From assembly GCA_037176725.1 (NCBI GenBank), contig JAZBRS010000026.1, positions 56,770,501-56,834,500 of the forward strand: a stretch of 64,000 nt of DNA, given 5' to 3'. This document shows, piece after piece, positions 54,773 through 64,000 of the stretch; the first letter of the stretch is position 1; each line of letters starts with the position of its first letter. The stretch is from Posidonia oceanica (Eukaryota > Streptophyta > Magnoliopsida > Alismatales > Posidoniaceae). A program made the translations under genes and the position numbers. The notes under the pieces were generated by a model. It did no database searches. It was not told the origin of the DNA and saw only the letters and a program-made list of their open reading frames with translations.

Positions 54773-56203
54773 CCGAAAGCGGCCCCGTTGCAGATGCCCT
54801 TCTCCCACTTGCGCTTGCATTCTCACCTCTTGCAACCTCTATTTCAAATCATCATCGTCATCCTTTCAACTCTTGCATTCTCTCTCTTCAAAATCATTAT
54901 CGTCATCCTCTCAAGCATCACATTTTAGGCCCGGTGATGAAAACCGGAAGTGCTTGCTTGCTCTGGAAAGAGTCGTCCTACCTCACCTGGCACAACTCCG
55001 ACGTCTTAGCTAGTGAGGGAGCCACCACCAACGAGGACAGGCGAACTGCCTAATCTCGTAAGGACATACACCTCTGAGGGAGAAAAGATGTTAGGATGTG
55101 AGTCTGAAAAAGAGTGAGAGTAGACACCTAGGTTTGGGCACATCCAAGGAACAGAAGACGAAGACAGAAGCCGGCCCCAGAGATAAGGGTGTGCGGTCTA
55201 ACTCTGCTCCTCCTACCCATCACACAACAGACCCAAAGCCTAAATCCATTACATTTCGAACACCCTCCTTTTGCCACCAAAATGGGGATAGCAAAAGCCT
55301 GAAAAAAAAAAAGAGAAAAGCAAAACAACAAGCAAAAAAAAAGAGAAAAGAGACAGAACAAAAACCAAAAAAAAAAAGTGGAAAAAAAAGCAAGCAAGGC
55401 AAAAACAAGAAAAAAGGCAAAAAGTAGCCAAAAAACACAGGCACCATTATCTCCCATGCCTCACTAGAGATCCCCAGCATGTCAAGCCTAAAAGGGTCTA
55501 CCACATCCTCCAAGAGCAAACACTCACCCTCTCCTGGCTAGGGGCAGAGAAAGACTGCATACCTATGAGGGAGAAATCAAAAAGAGAGAGCTGAAAGAAT
55601 AGGTGTAGGTCCTGAGAGTTTGGCCAATAGCCTGTCCTCACCACACCACCACTTGTACAATGCCAACACCTGTTCCGGAGCGCCACCAGCAAGCCAAGAG
55701 TCTAGGTAGGGCCCAGTGAGTCAGGGACCACTCCCTTCCTTCGCAGCAGGCACCAAAGCACTCCGTATGCTGAGGGCATCTAAGCATACTCACCCATCCA
55801 AGCATAATACTCATCATCATAAGCACAGCACTTACACCCTGCATACGAGCATCCTCTTTCATTCCTTTCCTCTTCCATCAATCTCTCCGCTCTGCAACAC
55901 GCTCAGGCCCTGAGGCAGTACTTCTCCCCAGCAGAGCGCATTGACGACACTCAAGCTGTGCCGGTCCAGATCTCCTGCCGGCCCTCGCCCCTGCATTCGC
56001 CGGACTGCTGCCAATTCCCTTTGTTTATTTGTGCTTAATTGCTATGTTCTGTTATCAACTGCTGAATGCATATGGAACTACTTTATCAACCTCAGTTTCT
56101 GTTTATTGTCAAAGAATATACGCCTGCAAGATCTGACTGTTTATTGATAGCAGGTACTTTCGAGCTTCTGCAGCTATCTGCCTGTCCCTCTGTAATCAGT
56201 ATA
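54773..56203 (+). other. Spacer between INT and PMD ORF in B
   Basis: 1.43 kb, collinear with 35762-37225 of A. It includes the A-rich tract near 55300-55430 and T-rich intron-like sequence at 56020-56160, ending in GATAGCAGGTAC and TCAGTATAATGGG before the PMD start. No conserved ORF is seen. Confidence 0.5.
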
Positions 56204-57406
56204 ATGGGCTTTCCTACTCTGCCAACTCCTGCACATTGCTCGGAAACCCTGCGAGAATGGATCAGCAGGCTCACTCTACAAGACTGTGAACAACTGCGCC
56301 TGTGGGGCATACCAACTAAGCTACTGAAGGCCGCTGATGTGGAGGTCAGCCGCCACCTTCTGTGTGCCGCCGCAAGATTCTGGAAGCCGGCGCATCATGT
56401 CTTCCGTTTCAACAAGACTGAGCTGACACCTACACTGGAAGAGGTGCGTCGGATCTGCGGCTTTTCCAAGATCCTGGGGCCACCTATTTTCATGAGGCGA
56501 GATGGATATCTCAAGGTCCTGAGCCAGCTAACTGGGCTCCCCACTCGAACCTGTCAACAGAAACTAATCTGCACCAGTGGGCCTGAACCTATGCTTCGCC
56601 TTGCGCACTTCGATGATATCTTGAACAAGCGCGCAGAACTCGGAGATGAGCTGTGGCTCCAAGGATTTGTTATCCGCTTCCTGGGCGAACTGATCTTTAC
56701 CCATGGCCGACTGACAGTGGCCATCGAGGTTGCAGAGATTGCATTAGCAGTGGTGACCCAGCACATAGACCTGGCACCAGTTGTCCTGGCAGAGACCTAT
56801 CGCGGGCTAGACCGCATCTCTCATCGCTGCCGCCACTTCCACGGTTGCGGAGCACTCATACAAGTCTGGCTGACCGCGCACTTAGAGATGAACCTCTTGC
56901 GCCCTCAAGTGCATGCCTTCGAAGCCTACTGCAACAGCACCCATGCCAAGACAGAAAAGAGCGTCAAAGAAGAGTATGAGAAGCTGTCAGTACTGACTGA
57001 CGATGCTATAACCTGGCGTATTGTCCCCTCTACAGCAGAGCCATTCACTGTCTTCTTCAGCGCGCGTGACGCGCGGCTGATCATTCTACCAGGTTTCACA
57101 GCAGGCGTAGAGTACCATCCAATCAGGGTCATGCGCCAGTTCGGCTTGCAGCAGGGCGCCTTCATTGACAGTACAGCGCCCGAGCTTCTACAGATGTACC
57201 CTCTCAGCACAACTGCCCCGACCAAGAAGCTTGCTAGTCTGATGCAGCATGGGGTCCAATCTACAGACATTGCAGCTGTGAGAGGTGTAGGATGCACCCC
57301 TGAGTATGAAGCTGAAGTCCGACAGCTCTGGCCTATCACTGAAATTCCACCAGACGGCCCTTTGTTTCCCGACTCCCGGCAGTCGAAGAAGGCCCGAGTT
57401 GACTAG
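56204..57406 (+). CDS. Plant mobile domain (DUF7745-like) protein of B, open
   Basis: A protein of about 400 residues beginning MGFPTLPTPAHCSETL. The frame is open from 56066, but the upstream 46 residues lie in T-rich, intron-like sequence and are less conserved in A, so I prefer 56204. Visible PMD blocks: REWISRLTLQDCEQLRLWGI, AARFWKPAHHVFRFNKTELT followed by PTLEEVRRICGF, then VLAETYRGLDRISHRC with FHGCGALIQVWLTAHLE. PMD proteins occur in plants as host genes (the MAIN family, linked to silencing) and inside transposons. The basic C-terminus (RQSKKARVD) may serve nuclear entry. The TAG stop (57404-57406) is one base from LTR3. The transposon role is unknown; I infer an accessory function. 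It is the only complete ORF of B. Confidence 0.8.
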   Translation: MGFPTLPTPAHCSETLREWISRLTLQDCEQLRLWGIPTKLLKAADVEVSRHLLCAAARFWKPAHHVFRFNKTELTPTLEEVRRICGFSKILGPPIFMRRDGYLKVLSQLTGLPTRTCQQKLICTSGPEPMLRLAHFDDILNKRAELGDELWLQGFVIRFLGELIFTHGRLTVAIEVAEIALAVVTQHIDLAPVVLAETYRGLDRISHRCRHFHGCGALIQVWLTAHLEMNLLRPQVHAFEAYCNSTHAKTEKSVKEEYEKLSVLTDDAITWRIVPSTAEPFTVFFSARDARLIILPGFTAGVEYHPIRVMRQFGLQQGAFIDSTAPELLQMYPLSTTAPTKKLASLMQHGVQSTDIAAVRGVGCTPEYEAEVRQLWPITEIPPDGPLFPDSRQSKKARVD

Positions 57407-58279
57407 GTGTTGACACCCCATTTCGACAAGGCTGAATCGGCGGACCTCTCTGGCGGCTAGGAAAAACCCAAAATCGCACATTTCTCTTCATCCTTCTTCC
57501 CAAATCAAAACTCCAGCTCAAACCTCAAAGCCAAACCTAGAACCACACCCATTTTCTAACCCCAAAACCTTACCCTGGAACCGTCCCAAAACCTAACCCT
57601 GAAACCATCCAAAACCCAAGCCAAAACCAAACCCTAACCCTCCTTTTTACCCTTCAAAACTAGCCAACTTGACCTAAGCCTTTACCCCTCTTCCCGAGCT
57701 CAAAACTTGACCAGAATCCATAGGAAAATCCACCACCACCCACTCAACAAACCTACTCTAGAACCTAGAAATTTCTAAACCTAACCCATTCCCAAAAACC
57801 CTAGAAAACCTAGGTGAATCTCCCCTTTTTCTACACCTTGAAACCCCTCCAAAACCTTTTTAGAATCAAACCAAAACTTTAGGACCAACACCTCAAACCC
57901 TAGACTACCCACTCACCAATTTTCACTTCATTCCAAAACCCTTAAGACCCCCTTTCATCCAAATTATCCTTTTCTCTCTCCAGGATTATCATTTTCTCTC
58001 TCCTCTCTCTCTCCTGATTATCATCTCCCTTTTCATCCCCTTTTGCCCTTTCCCTGGCCTGGCTGTGGGCCCCCTTTGTGCTTCTATCCCTTCTCTATCT
58101 TATCCCTATTTTTATTTTATTTTTAGCATTTTCTCTGAATTTTAAAAAATCATTTCCCTCCAACTCATCTCTTTCCCTTTTATTTCTCCCTTTTTCCATT
58201 TTCTTCCTCCTTCTCTTTTCCTTTTCTTTCTTTTGCAAAAACCCATAAAAACCCCTAAAAATCCATAAAATTCCAAAAC

Positions 58280-59030
58280 ATAAAAGAGACAAACCAGAAC
58301 TCTAAGGAAAACAATTAAAAAACATTAAGCAATCAATTAAAAAACTTAAACTTAACTAAATCAGGCTAAAAAGAAAATCAAGCATGCAAACTAAAAAATG
58401 CAAAACAAACCAAAAGAAAATACCCAAAAATTTAGGAAAAAACTAAAACAAAATCAAGACCCACCAAAAGTAAAAACCCTACCAAAAGAATTAAAAAATA
58501 AACCCTAAAAGAGAAGTGAAACAATTAAGAACACTAAGATAAGTAATTAATGAAAGAAAAAGCTTAACTTAACAAACTTAAGGAAAACAATTTGAGAACT
58601 CAATTAAAAAGAATGAAGAACACATCAAAAGGACTTGAAGACTCTTAATCAAACAAGAGAAACCTAATTAAAAAACATCAAGAAAAGTCAGCAAATAAAA
58701 ATTAAAAAAACCTAATCCAAAAGACTTAAGAAAGAAAAACCCCAAGAAGACTAAAACTTAAAAACCTAAAAACAATCCTAATTAATACAAAAATAAATCC
58801 TAAAAAATCCTAATCAATATCCTAAAATGCTCAACAAGAAAAGCACGATTTTTAAAACAATTTAAAAAGATTTAACAAACACTTAATCAAGTAAAAACTA
58901 ATTAAAAGCAAAACCAAAACCCTAAAACCCTAATCAATCCTAAAACACACTAATTAACCCAAAACAATCATTAAAAAACCTAATTAAAATCTTAACCTAA
59001 ACACAACCATTCTAAAAACTCTTCCCATCC
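58280..59030 (+). repeat. AT-rich low-complexity segment of LTR3
   Basis: AAACTTAAAAACCT-like monotone sequence with AAACCCTAA near 58917. No gene is seen. Confidence 0.55.
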
Positions 59031-59039
59031 TTTTCTATT

Positions 59040-60390
59040 TTTATTTTTTATTCTTATTTTCTTCCTTCTTTCTCCTCTTTCTTTCTTTTTCTTCCTTCTT
59101 CCCTTTCTTTTCTACCCCTCCTTCTTTCCTTCTTTCTTAATTTCTTTTCTACTACTGTGCTCAAGGCCCAGCCCATGCCCAACTCCTTCTTCCCTCCATC
59201 CCTTCTTCTTCTTCCACTCTCCTCCTCTCTCACAACCTGCAAACGACAACACCTCTCCCCATTGGTTTTCTTTTTTTTTTTCAAACCTCCCTGACACCAC
59301 CTTGACCTCCCACCATCACCCACGACCCACGACCAAGACCACTCCCTCCATGCCCTGCCAATGGTGGCAGAAAACAGAGACCCATGCCCTCCCTTTGACT
59401 GTTGGAAACCAGCAACTTTGAGGCAACAAAACTTGAGATCTTGGAACCAGAAAGGGATTCGGCCAGCACACTTGCATAGACCAAGTCACCAGCTCTCGCA
59501 CCCTTCTTCCAGAACCGAAAAAGACCCCCAATCCTTGCCGGAATTCTTCCCCGAAGTAGCCAGCACCCAAACAAGCTCAGAGCGACCTTCTTCCTTGCAA
59601 ACCCACCACCACGAGCCTCCTAAAATCCCAGAACTTTGCCATCAGACTCACCAAGCAATCACCTTCCCAAGCCACCCAAAATCACATCCTGAAACCTCCC
59701 ACACACCTCGCAGTCCACTACAAACACTTGGGTCCTCTTTTTTGCCAAAATCTTCAAACACCCATATCTTCCTCCATACTCAGTGAAATTCACTTCCGAT
59801 TCCTCCCACGCACTCCCCAAGCAACCACCTAGCCGCCCGTGCCCTTGCCTCGGCCTGGAACGCCGCACAACGCCGCACCCACCTCGGCCTTCACAGTTGA
59901 GCCTCCACTGAACCAGATCTTGCTCCAGGCCGTAGAAGACACTTCTGGAACCTCCGTCATCTTCCTTGGACCTCCGGCGACGCCCCCGAACCGCCTCCAC
60001 ACCAGCAGCCGCCATCCTCTGCCGTCTCCACCTTCCTCTGGCTGGCCGAAACCCACCCAGGTGGGTGGGCTGTTCCGGCGTGCGAAAGGGTCGAGGCAAA
60101 CTACCCCCGGATTCCCCTCGTCGTCCTCTTGCTCCTCGGCTTTTCCCCGAGGTGTTTTGTCACCTGTGCTGCCCGCAAAGACTCGCCGGAGTTGCCTTCT
60201 TCTCCGGCACCGGTCGCCGGAACTGCAAGGACAGCAGCTCCCCACGCGCGCCCGCCTCCACCGAAGCTCCGCCGCAGACCTCCTCCGCCTCCGCCGCGTC
60301 ACGCCGGTTCCCCCCCGCCTGCCGCCGCCTCGCGTCACCCCTCCTCCACCGGCCTGGAGGAATCGCCGGCGAAGTTCGGCCCCCCCTCCA
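59040..60390 (+). other. GC-rich type II core of LTR3
   Basis: Overlapping ORFs on both strands (for example 59361-59786 and 59839-60396) reflect base composition and are not conserved in LTR2. The block ends at CTCCACT then GTAAGTCC, another donor-like junction, beyond which the sequence becomes T-rich. Confidence 0.45.
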
Positions 60391-60439
60391 CTGTAAGTCC
60401 TCCCCTTCTTTTCCTTTCTTTTGCTAACTTAGGTAATTT

Positions 60440-61430
60440 TTCTTACATTGCATTTCTTTCGTTTAAGTTTTTGATTATTGCGTTTAAGTCCAAAGCATGT
60501 TTAAACTTATGTTATTTTGATCTAAAACCATGTTAAATTGCAGGATCTGTTTATAGTTTTCAATATTTGCATGAAAGTCCACTTACTGTGTTTGCTAGTT
60601 ATAAAAAATTTCGTTTCAGCCCTTATACTTTCAATATTTGCATCCAGGTCCTACAGTAGTTCATGTAATTTTAATATGCATGGTTTGCCTTATTGCATTG
60701 CATTCTATATCCCTGTTTTTTTTCATTTTTGCTGTCTGATCCATTGTAATGTAGAACCTAGGTCTTAATCTAGATTGTTTGCTTACTGTATTGCATGTTT
60801 GCCCCTCTGATTTTTCATTTTTGCATCTAGGTCCATTTTAAATGCATAATGATCATTTTGCATGCATCTTAGCTTATTGCATTGCATTTTCAACCTTGCA
60901 CTTTCAAAAAATTGCATGTCAGTCCATGGTCAGTAATTTCAGAACACATTTTGCATCTAAAATTGCATACTTGACCCTTGCATGATTTAAAAATGACATA
61001 TAGGTCCTTGCATCCCCTTAAAGTCATGTAAAAAGACCGTTTTGCCCCTAAAGTTGCATCTTAGCTCCTATTCTTATAAAATTGCATATAGACCCTCCAC
61101 TTGCATTCCCAGACTCCCCAGGACCCTGTTTTCTGGAAAAATTACACTTTAGCCCCTCATGTTTTAAAAAATTGCTTTTTGCTTGTCCTTCGCTGTCAAA
61201 ACCTCCTCTGATACATACCAACTTTTAAAAGCTGTGTTCTGAAGCCTATTTTTTGCAAAACTACCCTCTGCCACCTCCTGTTCTCAGAATCCCTGCCTGT
61301 AAGCCCCATCCTTTTCAAAAATTTGCATTTAAGCCCCTTTTCTTTTTTTAAAATAGCATTTGAACTCCTTTTTTTCCTAAGAAGTCTTCCTCCTTGTCTT
61401 TTCTGGCATCTTGCATGCATTTGCATTCAT
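60440..61430 (+). repeat. Degenerate periodic repeats of LTR3
   Basis: TTGCATCTAGGTCC-like and TTTTCAAAA words at 40-60-bp spacing. No gene is seen. Confidence 0.55.
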
Positions 61431-61686
61431 GTAGCTTTGCATTAAGTTTCTTTCGCACACACCAGAGCCCCCTCAGCTCCCATCCACCTGGGAGGACCCT
61501 TTTGCACATCCCTAGGACCTCCTGAACACCTAGGTCTGTTCTTCTCTCCTGTTCTGGCCTTTCCGCCCTGAAGTTGCGATATCTTTCAATCCGGCCGTTG
61601 GATCTTCCTAAACAAGCTGCCCAGGCGACTGCAGCGAAGCGCTCTTTAGCACGGACCAAGCAGATTTCAGATCAGACCCCAGGATT

Positions 61687-61696
61687 CCCAGGTATG
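61687..61696 (+). promoter_or_regulatory. Splice-donor-like site in LTR3
   Basis: CCCAG then GTATGCCC (GT at 61692-61693); one base differs from the LTR1 and LTR2 site. Confidence 0.35.
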
Positions 61697-62144
61697 CCCT
61701 CCTGAACCTTTGCATTGCATTCAATCGCATGCCGTTTGCATAGTTTGCTTCGTTTTCGCTTTCGGTCTCTTGGAGCATGTAGAATAGGACCTCCCCTTCT
61801 TGTCTATCAATTCCAATCCCCGTTTCGCGTATTCTTGAGTGTTTTGTGTTGTGTTTTCCCTGGATTTGCCACTTAATGTGACTTTCTTCCCCCTTTTCCA
61901 CGATCCGATCGCATCGCGAGCTTTGGGCAGCGTGCGAGACACACCGTGGAGCGGTTTAGTGGGAAACGGTCACAAAGAGGCGGTAATCCCTCCGTTTGCT
62001 CACTCTCCCCTTTGCAGGTCTTTACACCTGCTCTGTGCGGCCCCGAACAGCGTCTGTTCTCACACACGTGCTGTCTTACCTCTCTTTGGCTTCTGCTGAT
62101 CTTTTTCTTTGCATTAGCATTCGCATAGCTTTTCCGGGGTTTTG

Positions 62145-62740
62145 TTCCGCTGTTTTGGCACCGTTTTGCGTGCCTGCTTTGCTTTTGCACCGTTTTGCGC
62201 GCCCGTCTTGTTTTGGCACCATTTCGCGTGCTCAGTTTCGTTCTTTTTGCATCGTTTTGCGTGCCATTCTGTTTGGTTGTCTCGTTTTGCGTGCCGCCTT
62301 GCTTTTTCGCTCATTTTGCCTGCCGATTTCGTTTCTTTTGCACCGTTTTGCGTGCCATTCTGCTTTCTTGCCTCGTTTCGCGCCCGTCTTGTTTTTCGCT
62401 TGCTTTGCGTGCCGGTTTCGTTCTTTTGCATCGTTTTGCGTGCCATTCTGTTTTGTTGTCTCGTTTTGCGTGCCGCCTTGCTTTTTCGCTCATTTTGCCC
62501 GCCGATTTCGTTCTTTTCGCACCGTTTTGCGTGCCATTCTGCTTTCTTGCCTCGTTTCGCGCCCGTCTTGTTTTTCGCTTGCTTTGCGTGCCGGTTTCGT
62601 TCTTTTTGCATCGTTTTGCGTACCATTCTGTTTTATTGTCTCGTTTTGCGTGCCGCCTTACTTTTTTTCGCTTGTTTTGCGCACCGGTTTCGCTCTTTCG
62701 CATCGTTTTGCGTGCATTCTTGTTTCTCGCTTCGTTTTGC
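62145..62740 (+). repeat. Minisatellite with 180-bp higher-order repeat in LTR3
   Basis: About 19 units of about 30 bp on GCACCGTTTTGCGTGCC. A block of six units (starting near 62241) repeats near 62421 and 62600, so a higher-order period of 180 bp is superimposed. ORFs of 170-262 codons on both strands result from the open periodicity. Confidence 0.85.
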
Positions 62741-63275
62741 GCGTTTTACGCCGTTTTCTCTTGCATGTCGATCGCATTGCATGATTTTAACGCTGTTTTG
62801 CTTTCTCGTCTGCATTTGCATATAGGGCTATGATGCTTACTGTCTGGAGTTCTCACGAGCTAGGTTTCGCCTGGTTCGGAACACAGACAGCGTAGCTGAG
62901 CATTTAGAGAGCACGTTTACTTCTCTGCCTTGCATTTTCCCACTTAGAGCACTCCTTGAGCATTCATTTAAGCATTCATAGGCACATAGGCATTCAATCC
63001 TGCATTTCCCTGCATATGCGAGCGTAAGCCTAGAAAGACCGATTCTCAGGCGTGTCGGGGGTGCCTAACACCTTCCCCGCACGTAACAGGAGTCCTTGCC
63101 CTGTCTTTTGGCCCGCAATGACCATATTGCCCTTATCCTAGGCTAGAGTCATCTCATTTGCATTCATTTGCATTTGTTTTCCTTTGCACTGCTCTGCTTT
63201 GCATTTCTTGCTTGGTTTTGCGCGTTAATTCGCGCATTTCCCCCGGTTTTCCTTGTCTCCCGTTAATAGACATGG

Positions 63276-63286
63276 TGGCGACTCTG
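63276..63286 (+). other. PBS-like motif inside U5 of LTR3
   Basis: TGGCGACTCTG after TAGACATGG, about 120 bp before the LTR end. Confidence 0.5.
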
Positions 63287-63399
63287 ATTTGTCTTATCTT
63301 TCCCTTTTCTCCTCGATTTTAAGTGTTTTCGAGTTGAGCCTCTTCCTCGGATCCAATCGCCGCTAATTAGCGAGCCTGATTCCGATCGGGATCGCTACA

Positions 63400-64000
63400 G
63401 TGGCGACTCCGCTGGGGATGCTAGACTCCGACTTTCGCTTTTGGCTTTTTCGCTCGCTTGTTTTGCAGCTCTGTCTGCCTTGTGTGCCTTCTTCGCCTGT
63501 TTTGCTCGCTTTTCTGTGCAAACTCCTAGCAAGTCGCTTCGTGGCTACTTTGCTTAGGTTTTGCACCTCTTTCGCCTCGGTTTGCGCTTTCTTTTGCTTG
63601 GCTTCGCTTATTTGTTTGTTTATTTACTTATTGCCTTGCTTATGCTGATATTTCTTTTACAGTCCGCTTACTTTTACCTTACTTAATCTTACTTGCTTAT
63701 TATTGCTTTAATTCTTGCACATTGCATGTCTACATACTTTGTTTGGCTAAAATACATGCTTTTTGGATGTTGAATGCTTCTTTTACACCCTTGCTATGTC
63801 ACTACACACGCACATACTATGCTTACATGCCTTTTGACTTGATGAATGTTTCTTTTTCACCATCATATTCACAAACACTCGCACATGCCATGAACATGCC
63901 TTTTGTTATGTTGTATGATGGTTGCTTGCCATTTTGATTGATTTTCTTCCCTTTCGCACTTGCCATGCTTAGGATAGTAGAGACTTGTCTGCTTCCCCCA
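63400..64000 (+). mobile_element. Start of a third internal region (C)
   Basis: The PBS at 63401-63418 (TGGCGACTCCGCTGGGGA) is followed by leader sequence collinear with A from 25635 to about 26225, including TCCTAGCAAGTCGCTTCGTG and AGGATAGTAGAGACTTGTCT. The window ends in the leader. This shows that LTR3 is also a 5' LTR and the array continues. Confidence 0.85.

Larger units (their letters stand above)
44656..57407 (+). mobile_element. Internal region B: pol-bearing Tat/Ogre-type element with open PMD ORF
   Basis: Same order as A. Its gag is broken, RT-RH and aRH-INT are long open segments, and PMD is uninterrupted. The internal region ends one base after the PMD stop codon, directly at LTR3, so the 0.6-kb 3' UTR found in A is missing. 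Confidence 0.92.
57408..63399 (+). mobile_element. LTR3, complete type II LTR (5992 bp)
   Basis: It begins TGTTGACACCCCATTTCGAC and ends GGGATCGCTACA, followed by G and a PBS. Its U3 start (AAGGCTGAATCGG, CTCTCTGGCGGCT) and GC-rich core (59040-60390) resemble LTR-N1 more than LTR2, while the U5 half resembles all copies. Modules: TC-rich motifs (57958-58030), AT-rich block (58280-59030), core, degenerate repeats (60440-61430), donor-like site (61692), long minisatellite (62145-62740) and U5 block. Confidence 0.9.

Noticed and set aside
61996..62833. Cys/Phe-rich ORFs of 212-262 codons in LTR3
   Set aside because: Same minisatellite effect; three overlapping frames give different low-complexity proteins.

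Overview
The window looks like repeat-dense nuclear chromatin from a land plant, most likely a flowering plant with a large genome. I cannot name the species. I see no host gene, tRNA, rRNA or CRISPR array. Essentially all 64 kb belongs to one superfamily of LTR retrotransposons with very long LTRs (about 5.3-6.0 kb). The pol domains are PR, RT, RNase H, a second archaeal-type RNase H and integrase without a chromodomain. That order, with the TGGCGACTC primer-binding site, places the family in the Ty3/gypsy Tat-Ogre lineage.

Layout, left half (1-25633): two gag-only, apparently non-autonomous elements lie head to head. N1 (minus strand) has its 5' LTR at 10754-16091, its leader at 10073-10753 plus 3342-4144, and a decayed gag at 896-3341; it runs off the left edge. 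A complete solo LTR (4145-10072), flanked by the 5-bp duplication CATGC, sits in the N1 leader. N1 itself appears inserted into the leader of N2 (plus strand). N2's internal region resumes at 16092 with a decayed gag (to 19227) and a 3.3-kb post-gag region rich in tandem repeats and hairpins. N2 ends against a 5'-truncated LTR (LTR1, 22531-25633).

Layout, right half (22531-64000): a head-to-tail array in which neighbouring copies share LTRs: LTR1 - internal A (25634-39025) - LTR2 (39026-44655) - internal B (44656-57407) - LTR3 (57408-63399) - start of internal C (63400-64000). A and B are coding-type copies with gag, PR, RT, RH, aRH, INT and an additional 3' ORF that I recognise as a plant mobile domain (PMD, DUF7745-like) protein. 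A keeps an open gag (1047 codons) but a broken pol. B keeps long open RT-RH and aRH-INT segments and an uninterrupted PMD ORF, but a broken gag. Both have the same in-frame UAG between the PR-linker and RT parts.

How the parts fit: gag would form the particle, PR would process the polyprotein, RT with two RNase H modules would copy RNA primed at the PBS, and INT would insert the cDNA. The role of the PMD protein is unknown. N1 and N2 share LTR ends, PBS and leader with A and B, so they could have been mobilised in trans. Every copy seen carries disabling mutations, so this is a relic landscape. All alignments were made by eye.
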